DNA of 8,986 nucleotides from an uncultured Maribacter sp. (GTDB lineage Bacteria > Bacteroidota > Bacteroidia > Flavobacteriales > Flavobacteriaceae). Position numbers and translations under genes: made by a program. Below the pieces are notes generated by a model. The model saw only the letters and a list, made by a program, of their open reading frames with translations, was not told where the DNA came from and ran no database searches. Location of the stretch: the NCBI GenBank assembly GCA_905479535.1, contig CAJQMW010000354.1, positions 1-8,986 on the forward strand, in the 5' to 3' direction. Within the stretch, counting starts at the first letter, position 1. Each line of letters opens with the position of its first letter. Below are positions 1-6,817 of the stretch, one piece after another.

Positions 1-122
1 GTATATAATTTATTGCTAGTTCTTGCCTACTTACGAAAATCCTCTCGGATTTTCTATTCGGTTTGCATTTGCTAATTTAGGTGCATCAAACCCACAACAA
101 ACCATATACAAACGCGTTGGGT
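1..122. repeat. attC-like imperfect palindrome, probably cut by the window edge
   Basis: Three things are seen directly. GTATAT at 1-6 can pair with ATATAC at 104-109. In the centre GAAAATCC (35-42) pairs perfectly with GGATTTTC (47-54) around a 4-base loop. The right end carries GTTGGGT at 116-122, which fits the integron core-site consensus GTTRRRY. Between these anchors the arms match only patchily, and the right arm carries about 20 extra bases, so the folded strand would have unpaired bulges. This resembles an integron attC recombination site or a similar dispersed Bacteroidota palindrome. The matching left core (RYYYAAC) would lie just outside the window and cannot be checked. No integrase gene is visible. 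The palindrome is certain; the attC reading is inference. Confidence 0.45.
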
Positions 123-286
123 GCGTTTCGGGACTTATGAATAACAAGGAGAGCGTTGAGCTAAAGAATTGGAATGGAGTTACTAAATGCCTTTTAGGAA
201 TGGCGTAGGTTTATAGAATAGTAATGATCAACCAAAAACCAAATTTGTTATAGATTTTCAGGACCGTACAGGAACCTGGCACATAA

Positions 287-535
287 TAAATTTATATGAC
301 TATCGGATAGTTTGCACATGAAGTCAACTTTTAAGTTTTGTAAAAAAAACACCTCCCTCTATCCCTCCTTTCTAGGAGGGAAGAAATCGTTTCCACTCTA
401 AAAAGAGGGGATTAAGGGGTGTGTAGGCCTAAATTTAGTCGTAAATCGTATAATCCGGGAAAAAAAGGGTAACTTGATTGACGTGCTGACTACAAAAAAA
501 GGCTATGTAACAAATCCGATAGTCATATAAATTTA
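287..535. repeat. MITE-like element with perfect 22-bp inverted ends
   Basis: Positions 287-308 (starting TAAATTTATATGAC) are the exact reverse complement of 514-535. Just inside, TTTG at 311-314 and CAAA at 511-514 continue the match if three bases are skipped. The outermost eight bases, TAAATTTA, are themselves palindromic and appear at both ends (287-294 and 528-535). They could therefore be a target-site duplication around a 14-bp terminal repeat, or part of the repeat itself. The 205-bp interior has no coding capacity and holds a second, nested palindrome. Perfect ends on a short non-coding segment suggest a miniature transposable element, but no partner transposase is known to me. It lies 18 bases past the end of the lipoprotein gene. 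Confidence 0.55.
349..422. repeat. REP-like double hairpin
   Basis: The outer bases ACAC (349-352) pair with GTGT (419-422). Inside there are two side-by-side hairpins. CCCTCCT (363-369) pairs perfectly with AGGAGGG (374-380) around TTCT, and CCACTCT (393-399) pairs with AGAGGGG (404-410) with one mismatch. ATCCC (361-365) can also pair with GGGAT (408-412), so the strand can form two short hairpins or one long arm. This layout resembles the inverted REP doublets (REPINs) scattered between bacterial genes. It sits in the middle of the 287-535 element and may also help stop transcription arriving from the lipoprotein gene. Confidence 0.5.
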
Positions 536-553
536 AAAGTTTTAAAGAGCGGT

Positions 554-1693
554 TTATTTTATAAAGTAAACAGGAATAAAAGGTACTTCGGCATTGGTCA
601 GAAGTTCTCCGTTTTTAGAAATGGCCAAGACCCCGCCCGCTAACGTTTGGGTGGTATTAGATTTTCCGTAGGAAACTAAAAAAACACCCTCTTCTTCGTC
701 ATATTGGGCGGCAATTATGTAGGTTGAAATTCCCTCTTCATTTTCCAACCGGTTCTTTATACCGGCTACATCCAAAATACTATTTTCACCAGTATCAATA
801 TTAAATATTGCAGGCCCGCTAATAAGGGAAAAAGGCTGTTGGTATTGAAACTCGTAATAAAATTCAGTTCCAACGAGGCTTCCATTTATTGGGCCAGAAG
901 GTAGCTTTTGTCCAAATACCAAAGGTAGCTCCTCAATCACCGACAGATTATCTATATCCCGTCTTTCCAATGTGGTAACAAGCTCTTCTGAAAAGCGAAA
1001 TACTGCTAAATTTCCGTTGTCGTCAATCAAGAGACTGGGAGACTCTGTACCGTAATCCAAAGTTTGGATCAAGGAACCATTATCGGTATCATAAACGGAA
1101 ACCCTGTACTGTAAGTCACTGGACCTATACGTAATAAAAATCCTGCCGTTGTCATATAACGGCTGGTACAACTTATCTATATTGAATTCTAGCGGAAGAT
1201 CATCACCTTCCAAGTTTTCCAAGGTTAACTTACGAATGGCTAAATTGGTGGTGCCTTGGGGGTTATAAAACCCGAAGAAAACAGCCTCCTCGTTATTAGT
1301 GCCCCAAACTATGGAACGTTGTGTGGTATTGGTATAAAATGCAGGGTAACTATTGGTTGCCCCGGTAAGCACGTCTTTCTGAAACAAGGAAAAATCCCCG
1401 GATGCAAATGAGTAAAAGGTAATGGTGCTACCAACCTGCCGAATCGTTAAGAATTCTGAAGGGACTCCTATTTCGTCGGTTAGATTAAATTCGGTTCCTA
1501 TCTCCGTGGCACCTTCATAATTATATTGATAGGTGGATTCCAAATCTACTCCTACCACCTCAAAACTTGGTGGAGTGGAAGCAATTTCTTGAGTGCCGTT
1601 GCCATCGCCTTTAGAGCAAGAGGTATAGAGAAAAGCACTTAATAAAACGGATGTTAAATACGCTGTCCTTAATGACATTTTGTTTGGGCTCAT
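554..1693 (-). CDS. Predicted lipoprotein of unknown function
   Basis: The 379-residue product begins with a lipoprotein signal: a short polar start, a hydrophobic stretch at residues 11-22, then Y-T-S-C with the lipid-carrying cysteine at residue 26, followed by SKGDGNG. Tyr at the -3 position is atypical but tolerated in Bacteroidota. It is therefore probably anchored in the outer membrane, facing the periplasm or the surface. The mature part is acidic and rich in alternating beta-strand segments and Asp/Asn-Gly turns (for example DDNGNLAVFRFSEE), suggesting a beta-propeller or similar all-beta fold; I recognise no family. A second Met at residue 6 (codon at 1676-1678) would leave the signal intact and is an equally good start. 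It is transcribed away from the exonuclease gene across a 113-bp gap. No clear terminator follows; the inverted-repeat element lies just downstream. Confidence 0.85.
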   Translation of the reverse strand: MSPNKMSLRTAYLTSVLLSAFLYTSCSKGDGNGTQEIASTPPSFEVVGVDLESTYQYNYEGATEIGTEFNLTDEIGVPSEFLTIRQVGSTITFYSFASGDFSLFQKDVLTGATNSYPAFYTNTTQRSIVWGTNNEEAVFFGFYNPQGTTNLAIRKLTLENLEGDDLPLEFNIDKLYQPLYDNGRIFITYRSSDLQYRVSVYDTDNGSLIQTLDYGTESPSLLIDDNGNLAVFRFSEELVTTLERRDIDNLSVIEELPLVFGQKLPSGPINGSLVGTEFYYEFQYQQPFSLISGPAIFNIDTGENSILDVAGIKNRLENEEGISTYIIAAQYDEEEGVFLVSYGKSNTTQTLAGGVLAISKNGELLTNAEVPFIPVYFIK

Positions 1694-1806
1694 TCCATAG
1701 CAAAAATTTGTCCTTAAGCAAGGTACGATATTATTTGATGGAGCCCATGGTACAGCGTGTCAAAATAATATCCTAAATTCAGGGTGCGAACAATAATCCC
1801 GCAATC

Positions 1807-2520
1807 ATGCTTGCCAAACTGAACTTGGAACATATTTTATTCTTGGATATCGAAACCGTGCCAGAGATGGAGCATTTTGAGGAATTGGACGATACCAAAA
1901 AAGAACTGTGGGAACAAAAGACAAAATATCAGCGAAAAGAGGCGTTTACACCGGAAGAATTTTATGACCGTGGTGGTATTTGGGCAGAATTTGGAAAAAT
2001 AATATGTATTTCCGTAGGATATTTTAAGCTTGTTGGGGAGGCTAAAAATTTTAGGGTTACCAGTTTTCACGGTGATGAAGCCAAGCTACTTAAAGATTTC
2101 AAGAACCTTTTGAACGGTCATTTTAGCCAAGTCAAAAATTTACTATGCGCACACAATGGCAAAGAATTTGATTTTCCATATATCGCCAGGAGAATGATTG
2201 TCCATGGTATTTCATTGCCCTATAAGCTTGACCTTTTCGGGAAAAAACCATGGGAAGTTCCGCATTTGGATACTATGGATTTGTGGAAATTTGGGGACTA
2301 TAAGCACTATACCTCCTTAAAACTTATGGCACATATTTTAGGTATCCCCTCCCCAAAGGAGGATATAGACGGCAGCATGGTGCGGGATGTATATTACAAA
2401 GACAAGGCTATTGATCGCATAATTACCTATTGTGAACTGGATGTGGTAACCACGGCACAAGTTTTTTTGAGACTGCGTAATGAGCCAACGTTGGAAAAAA
2501 ATGAGATTACAAACGTTTAA
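1807..2520 (+). CDS. Predicted 3'-5' exonuclease, PolB-type (DEDDy)
   Basis: The 237-residue protein carries the three exonuclease motifs of the DEDD superfamily. Motif I is FLDIET with Asp14 and Glu16, motif II is AHNGKEFDFPY with Asp122, and motif III is YCELD with Tyr208 and Asp212, the YxxxD form that defines the DEDDy subgroup. It matches the stand-alone family of exonucleases related to the proofreading domain of DNA polymerase B (Pfam family DNA_pol_B_exo2, PF10108). No polymerase domain is attached. It should be cytoplasmic and use two metal ions to trim 3' ends of nucleic acid; its actual substrate is not known to me. The start gives the usual family N-terminus (a short leader before LEHILFLDIE). 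No consensus promoter or Shine-Dalgarno sequence is obvious upstream. The membrane-protein gene begins 54 bases after the stop. Confidence 0.93.
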   Translation: MLAKLNLEHILFLDIETVPEMEHFEELDDTKKELWEQKTKYQRKEAFTPEEFYDRGGIWAEFGKIICISVGYFKLVGEAKNFRVTSFHGDEAKLLKDFKNLLNGHFSQVKNLLCAHNGKEFDFPYIARRMIVHGISLPYKLDLFGKKPWEVPHLDTMDLWKFGDYKHYTSLKLMAHILGIPSPKEDIDGSMVRDVYYKDKAIDRIITYCELDVVTTAQVFLRLRNEPTLEKNEITNV

Positions 2521-2574
2521 AATGAAAGGCATTTCATACTTGAACATGGAATCGCAATACACAAATATAAGCTC

Positions 2575-3270
2575 ATGCATCTTCGGATAGCCTTTATTGG
2601 GTTGGCCATTTTAGCTATTGTTTTCTTGATTTTCATCGGTTTTAAGGCTATAAATGAAACTAGCCAAAACTCTAAGAAACAAAAAGCGGTTCTTGTATTG
2701 TCCCTGGTCCTTTGGCATGTACTCATTCTCCTACTATCCTCTACGGATTTTCTAAAATCATATGAATTCCCCCCTCGCTTTGCAATCGCCTTCGTTCTTC
2801 CCTCGTTTATTTTTACAGGTGTTTTTCTTTATCGTAATAGAGATAAAAAATGGCTTAAAAGTATACCCGAACATTGGATCGTTTATTTTCAATCCTTTAG
2901 GATTTTAGTTGAAGTCCTGTTCTTATTGGCTTTGGAGCAGGGGATTTTTAATTGTCATGTCACTTTAGAAGGATACAACTTTGACATGGTCTTTGCAATT
3001 ACGGCTCCCATTGTCGCTTATAGTGTTTATAATAGAAATCTACTTTCAAAAAAAGCTGTTCTTCTATGGAATTATATTGGTTTAGCGGTGTTAGCGAGTG
3101 TTATTTTTCTATTCGTAACCTCTATTTATAGCCCTGAATTGTACCGAAGTGAAATACCTTTGTTACCTATTAGTTCATTTTCGTACCCCTATGTTCTCAT
3201 TGCTGGATTTTTGATGCCTACTGCGGTATTTTTGCATATCCTCTCAATTTTCCAATTGAGGTCCGATTAA
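2575..3270 (+). CDS. Uncharacterised multi-pass membrane protein
   Basis: The 231-residue protein is strongly hydrophobic, with about seven predicted membrane spans: roughly residues 5-24, 38-55, 67-86, 103-123, 134-151, 160-180 and 203-226. The conserved-looking core around residues 105-150 (QSFRILVE, then LEGYNFD and ITAPIVAY) resembles a family of hypothetical membrane proteins that I recall from Bacteroidota and other bacteria. No function is known to me. The buried Arg/Glu pair in QSFRILVE and the Glu/Asp in the next segment are the only charged residues that look functional. It follows the exonuclease by 54 bases on the same strand, so co-transcription is likely, and a good terminator lies 11 bases after its stop. 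A 22-codon frame beginning at 2522 overlaps its start but looks spurious. Confidence 0.85.
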   Translation: MHLRIAFIGLAILAIVFLIFIGFKAINETSQNSKKQKAVLVLSLVLWHVLILLLSSTDFLKSYEFPPRFAIAFVLPSFIFTGVFLYRNRDKKWLKSIPEHWIVYFQSFRILVEVLFLLALEQGIFNCHVTLEGYNFDMVFAITAPIVAYSVYNRNLLSKKAVLLWNYIGLAVLASVIFLFVTSIYSPELYRSEIPLLPISSFSYPYVLIAGFLMPTAVFLHILSIFQLRSD

Positions 3271-3281
3271 AACTTAATAAA

Positions 3282-3308
3282 ACCCGATAACGATTGAAAT
3301 TATCGGGT
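3282..3308. terminator. Bidirectional intrinsic terminator
   Basis: ACCCGATAA (3282-3290) pairs perfectly with TTATCGGGT (3300-3308), a 9-bp stem with a 9-base loop. Read on the minus strand the stem is followed by TTTTATTAAGTTTT, a good U-rich tail for the protease gene. On the plus strand the tail is CTATTTATT, weaker but usable for the membrane-protein gene. Its position between two converging genes fits a shared terminator. Confidence 0.8.
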
Positions 3309-3361
3309 CTATTTATTGGTAGTTGTTCTAAAAAAAGGTATCGGGGGAACTATTATTACCT

Positions 3362-5572
3362 TTAGTCCTTATAAAACTTCGCACTTTTTTTAACTCCAAA
3401 ATCCTGTAGCTGCAAAATGTAGATTCCCGTGGCCAAATCGGAAACATTGATCTTTGCCGACTTGGCTTCACCGAGTTTCAGCTCAATTCCGGAAGCGGAA
3501 ATAATCCTGTACATAGCAGTATCACTAACCTCTGTATTTAAAGTAATCTGATCTACCGCGGGATTAGGATATACTGAAAAGTTAAGTTCTGAAGAAAGGT
3601 TCAATGCTTCATAGTTATCCAAATCGCCTACAACCGTATCTTCCCCCAAAAAGGTGAATTGATATTCCATAGTATATTCCGACGCTATGTTCTGCGAGCA
3701 AAAAGTTCTAAGTCGTATTTCATAATCTTGATTTTCAATCAAGTCCGTTAGCACAATAGAGTTGCTCGTGGCATAGTCCGTTATCCAATTTTTATCCGAT
3801 GCTTTTTTAAACTGCACTTCGTAAAGCCCGTCAACAATATCATCCCAGTATATCTGTAACTCCTCCCTTGAAGCATCGCTAAGTGCAATACCCTCTGGGG
3901 TAGTAACACTACACTGGGTAATGGCTACTCCAGACACAATCAATGAAAAGTCTTGAGAAGCATTCTTAATCGTTCCCTTATGTGTAACCGTAATGGTGTA
4001 CGAACCCTTTGCACCGGGTATTTCAACACGTTCAAAGGGGTCGACCAAATTATCTCCCTGCGTAGCAGGAGCACCAGCTTGGGCCGGGTTCAATTTCCAA
4101 GGAAAGAAAGTTTTGCCATCCTGGGAGATTCGGATATCCAAATCATTTACAAGAGCTGCAGTCTTATCGTTGAGGATTCCTCTATTAAGGAATTCAGATT
4201 CTGGGTCGGTCCAAGAAATAGAGGCCATCAAGGTTTCGCTACCATTGGCCTCAACGGTCATGGTAAACGTATCCCCTTCTGCCAAGGTGTCCTCTGAAAT
4301 ATGGGTGCTAAATTCTTTGTTCAACAGAACTTCAGCGGCCGTCTTGGCATTGATAACACCCCATCCCATTTTATAATCCGGTCCTTTCTTAGCAATGTCG
4401 TCTGCTGTATGTAAGGCAAGTCCCTTTAGCGTAGCCGCTTTCAAATAGCTTCCATAGAGCTGCTCGTTGTATTGCTGTAATAACAATAGTGAACCGGTAA
4501 CCCCGGGAGCTGCCATGGAGGTGCCGGAAGAAACATTGTAGCTTGTATCATTTGTCGATGAGGTAGATAAAATGGAAGAGCCGTTCCCTGCCAAATCCGG
4601 TTTTATCCTACCATCATCCACTGGGCCAAAACTGCTGTAGGCAGATACATCGGCCTCTTTTAAATTCCCGTTACGGTCTATTTTGGTATTCGCTCCTGCC
4701 ACGGTAAGTCCGTTTTTAGCCAGTGTAAACCCCAATAGTACATCAAAGCCGTCTCTACTTGTTCCGTAAATGGGAGCTTCATTATCGTTTCTATTCTGTG
4801 CGTTGCCTGCTGCCGTAACCATTAAATAATAAGGAGCATTGAACATTATTCTGTCCCAGTCCTGTGCAACCTTAATATAAGATCCAAAATACCAATCCGG
4901 TACCCTATCCGTTTTTATGCCGTAGGAGTGATTGGAAAGTAGAAGTCCGTTAGCAGCTGCCTCGGTAACTTCCAATTTGTCCCTAGTCCAATCATGGGAT
5001 AATACATTTGCCCTATAAGCGACACCCTTTGCCTCCTTTTTAATACCTGAAGAAATGATACTCCCGGTAACCAATGTAGCATGTGCATCTACATCCTCGC
5101 TACCGTCTGCGATAGTAGCACGTACATCGTACTCTTGATGGGTGGTCCGAACAACCCCGGCATCCCATACGCCTACTTGCATTCCTTCCCCATCTAAATC
5201 CAACTCCATAATACCATTGGTATGTAGTGCATTTGCTCTGGAAACTTGACTTGCGCCCTCTGCATAGGTTTCATAGAAAATGGGGCTTCCGTCTTCACCA
5301 ACCTCTTGCAGCTCTATCTTTTTTCCGCCGGGCAAGGTCTCCTTGAGTTTCCAATTATTACGTTTGGCCAATTCCAAGGTTTTTGCCCTGTTGGTTTCAT
5401 AATCAAACTCAAGATCTACGTGCATCCTACCTATCTTGGTAAAGTTATAGTCCTTTTTAATAAGTGTCTTTAATTTATCTGACTGGGACCATGCTAAGGA
5501 AGAAACGAAAAAAAAGAACAATGGGATGCTTAAAAATCCAATCCCATTGTTCATAGGTTTTTGGTAGTCCAT
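3362..5572 (-). CDS. Secreted subtilisin-like serine protease (S8) with T9SS sorting domain
   Basis: The 736-residue protein starts with a signal peptide (hydrophobic residues 11-27, likely cleavage near SLAWS/Q at 29-30), then a propeptide-like region to about residue 115. The S8 catalytic domain (about 120-415) shows Asp137 in VWDAG, His164 in HATLVTG, the oxyanion Asn257 in AAGN and Ser352 in GTSMAAP, so the triad is complete. Next come a beta-sandwich (about 425-548) like the C-terminal barrel of KP-43-type subtilases, a fibronectin type III-like domain (about 553-625), and a T9SS C-terminal domain (about 665-736; SVYPNP, then GIYILQL and a final KFYKD). It is thus expected to cross the outer membrane by type IX secretion and degrade protein outside the cell. 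The His motif departs from the usual HGTHVAG. Met7 is a possible alternative start, but the promoter position suits Met1. Confidence 0.95.
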   Translation of the reverse strand: MDYQKPMNNGIGFLSIPLFFFFVSSLAWSQSDKLKTLIKKDYNFTKIGRMHVDLEFDYETNRAKTLELAKRNNWKLKETLPGGKKIELQEVGEDGSPIFYETYAEGASQVSRANALHTNGIMELDLDGEGMQVGVWDAGVVRTTHQEYDVRATIADGSEDVDAHATLVTGSIISSGIKKEAKGVAYRANVLSHDWTRDKLEVTEAAANGLLLSNHSYGIKTDRVPDWYFGSYIKVAQDWDRIMFNAPYYLMVTAAGNAQNRNDNEAPIYGTSRDGFDVLLGFTLAKNGLTVAGANTKIDRNGNLKEADVSAYSSFGPVDDGRIKPDLAGNGSSILSTSSTNDTSYNVSSGTSMAAPGVTGSLLLLQQYNEQLYGSYLKAATLKGLALHTADDIAKKGPDYKMGWGVINAKTAAEVLLNKEFSTHISEDTLAEGDTFTMTVEANGSETLMASISWTDPESEFLNRGILNDKTAALVNDLDIRISQDGKTFFPWKLNPAQAGAPATQGDNLVDPFERVEIPGAKGSYTITVTHKGTIKNASQDFSLIVSGVAITQCSVTTPEGIALSDASREELQIYWDDIVDGLYEVQFKKASDKNWITDYATSNSIVLTDLIENQDYEIRLRTFCSQNIASEYTMEYQFTFLGEDTVVGDLDNYEALNLSSELNFSVYPNPAVDQITLNTEVSDTAMYRIISASGIELKLGEAKSAKINVSDLATGIYILQLQDFGVKKSAKFYKD

Positions 5573-5605
5573 AGGTTAATAAATTAATTTGTAAGATTTA
5601 GACTA

Positions 5606-5637
5606 CAAACATATATTATAGCTACGGTTCTATCAAC
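5606..5637 (-). promoter_or_regulatory. Bacteroidota-type promoter of the S8 protease gene
   Basis: On the minus strand GTTG (5637-5634) is followed after 20 bases by TATGTTTG (5613-5606), a full match to the -7 consensus TAnnTTTG, with spacing in the 17-23 range described for Flavobacterium. Transcription would begin near 5600, giving a leader of about 28 bases before the start codon at 5572. That leader is AT-rich (AATTAATTTATTAACCT before ATG) with no Shine-Dalgarno sequence, as is normal in this phylum. Confidence 0.7.
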
Positions 5638-5759
5638 TAAAAGTTTCAATTATTCGATGAAATACCTAGGCGGACCTAATTTCCTGTTGTGAAAGTGTTA
5701 TTTTCTGATGTTTGTAGGCAAATTCCTATAAATTAAGAATTGAGATTTACACCGAAAAT

Positions 5760-6743
5760 TTACGTTTCGTTATACTTTAATATGATATAAACCGGAAAAT
5801 GATCACTGTACCCTCCCAAATATTTCCTCCCCGCATAGGTACGGAACGGACTTCCCTTATATTTCCCGTCATATTCCTTTAAATGTGAATCATCATAGAT
5901 ATTGGCTTCTCTAAAACTATGGGCGCCTTTTTGATAATTAAGGAATCCGTGGGAAATAATGATCTGGTCAAAGAGGCTCCAGCTCTTTTTATAGTTGGAG
6001 CTTCCTCTTTTACCGGGTGCGTGCAATTTCGCCATGGGATTATATAGGAAGGTATCTGTAATTAGTTTTTGGACGCTTGCAGAATTAGGGTCATCGTTAA
6101 AATCGCCCATGATTATGAGATTGGGATTCGCATGAAGTGCCTCAATATCCTTTATTTTCTCTCTAATGACCTCCGCTGCCCTAATTCTCTTATACTCCGT
6201 AGCTTCATTTCCTTCCCTTCTAGACGGCCAATGGTTTACGAACACATGTATTTCTTCCCCGTTTAGACTGCCGTTTACATAAAGGATATCTCTTGTGGTA
6301 TCCCTTACTCCATCCAAATTTTGGACCATTAAGGCAATGGGTTCGGCGTGTATTACCTTAAAATATCTTGGATTATATAGTAGTGCGGTATCTATTCCCC
6401 GTTCATCCGGTGATTCATAATGAATGAATTTGTAGGATATGCTCTCTATGGGATGTTTCTGTACCAAGTCGCTTAACACAGTTTTATTTTCAACTTCTGC
6501 AACGCCTATTAAAACCGGTGGATGTGGGTTATTAAGCTTTCCTATCCCAAAGATGGTTTTGGCAAGTTTGGACAACTTTTTTTCATACCGCTTTGGAGTC
6601 CATTTTTTAAAACCTTCCGGTGTGAAATCCTCGTCCAACGTACGTTCATTATTCTCAGTATCAAAAAGATTTTCCAAGTTGTAGAATGCCAGCGTATATA
6701 ACTGCTCATTTTTTTTCTTCTTCTTGAATAAGGAAAAACGCAT
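5760..6743 (-). CDS. Endonuclease/exonuclease/phosphatase family protein
   Basis: The 327-residue product shows the DNase I / AP-endonuclease-like fold motifs in order: FYNLENLFD with Asn22, GVAEVEN with the metal-binding Glu (83 or 85), SPDERGIDTALLY (111-123), NHWPSRR with His171, GDFNDDP with Asp214 and Asn216, LFDQ with Asp259, and the final SDH with Asp314 and His315. All catalytic positions expected of this Mg-dependent phosphodiesterase superfamily are present. Whether it cuts nucleic acid or another phosphodiester cannot be told from the sequence. There is no signal peptide; a Lys-rich tail (KKKKK at 7-11, from an A-rich run) precedes the domain, so it is probably cytoplasmic. It is divergent from hflX across 74 bp. 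No clear terminator is seen downstream, where it runs towards the protease gene on the same strand with a 187-bp gap. Confidence 0.92.
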   Translation of the reverse strand: MRFSLFKKKKKNEQLYTLAFYNLENLFDTENNERTLDEDFTPEGFKKWTPKRYEKKLSKLAKTIFGIGKLNNPHPPVLIGVAEVENKTVLSDLVQKHPIESISYKFIHYESPDERGIDTALLYNPRYFKVIHAEPIALMVQNLDGVRDTTRDILYVNGSLNGEEIHVFVNHWPSRREGNEATEYKRIRAAEVIREKIKDIEALHANPNLIIMGDFNDDPNSASVQKLITDTFLYNPMAKLHAPGKRGSSNYKKSWSLFDQIIISHGFLNYQKGAHSFREANIYDDSHLKEYDGKYKGSPFRTYAGRKYLGGYSDHFPVYIILKYNET

Positions 6744-6795
6744 ATGGGTTTTATAAGGTCAATAAATTTACTAAAATAGCTTGGGTGCTTTTGCT

Positions 6796-6803
6796 TAATT
6801 TTG
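6796..6803 (+). promoter_or_regulatory. -7 promoter element of hflX
   Basis: TAATTTTG at 6796-6803 fits the Bacteroidota -7 consensus TAnnTTTG exactly. No TTG lies at the expected distance upstream, so the promoter is only half supported. If it is used, RNA would start about 4-7 bases downstream, leaving a leader of roughly 8-11 bases before the ATG at 6818 and ruling out the GTG at 6785 as a start. Confidence 0.45.
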
Positions 6804-6817
6804 CACTTTACCAAATT

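Larger units (their letters stand above)
1..553. other. Gene-free stretch carrying repeats
   Basis: No convincing protein gene lies here. The only sizeable open frame (23-208, 61 codons) runs through the palindrome at the window edge and has no recognisable domain. The stretch holds an attC-like palindrome (1-122), about 165 bases in which I see nothing (123-286), and a 249-bp inverted-repeat element (287-535). The lipoprotein gene that reads leftwards ends 18 bases from that element. No tRNA or rRNA was seen on either strand. Confidence 0.7.

Noticed and set aside
23..208. Open frame of 61 codons at the left edge
   Set aside because: It runs through the attC-like palindrome, has no domain or plausible start context, and reads as a translation of a repeat.
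2560..2568. TATATTTG on the minus strand, a match to the -7 promoter box
   Set aside because: It would drive antisense transcription into the exonuclease gene, no TTG partner was confirmed, and AT-rich DNA gives such matches by chance.
2522..2590. 22-codon open frame between the exonuclease and the membrane protein
   Set aside because: Very short, no signal or motif, and it overlaps the better-supported start at 2575.
3993..4376. Long plus-strand frames opposite the protease gene, and similar frames opposite or out of register with the exonuclease, hflX and transposase
   Set aside because: They are shadows of strongly supported genes, with no domains of their own.
5640..5760. Direct repeat ACCTA...ACCTA around the AvrII-like CCTAGG site
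   Set aside because: Only five bases long, with no pairing strong enough for a terminator or operator.
6542..6814. Minus-strand frame overlapping the start of the phosphodiesterase-fold gene in another register
   Set aside because: It shares bases with the A-rich lysine run and has no family signature; the main frame is intact, so there is no frameshift to explain.
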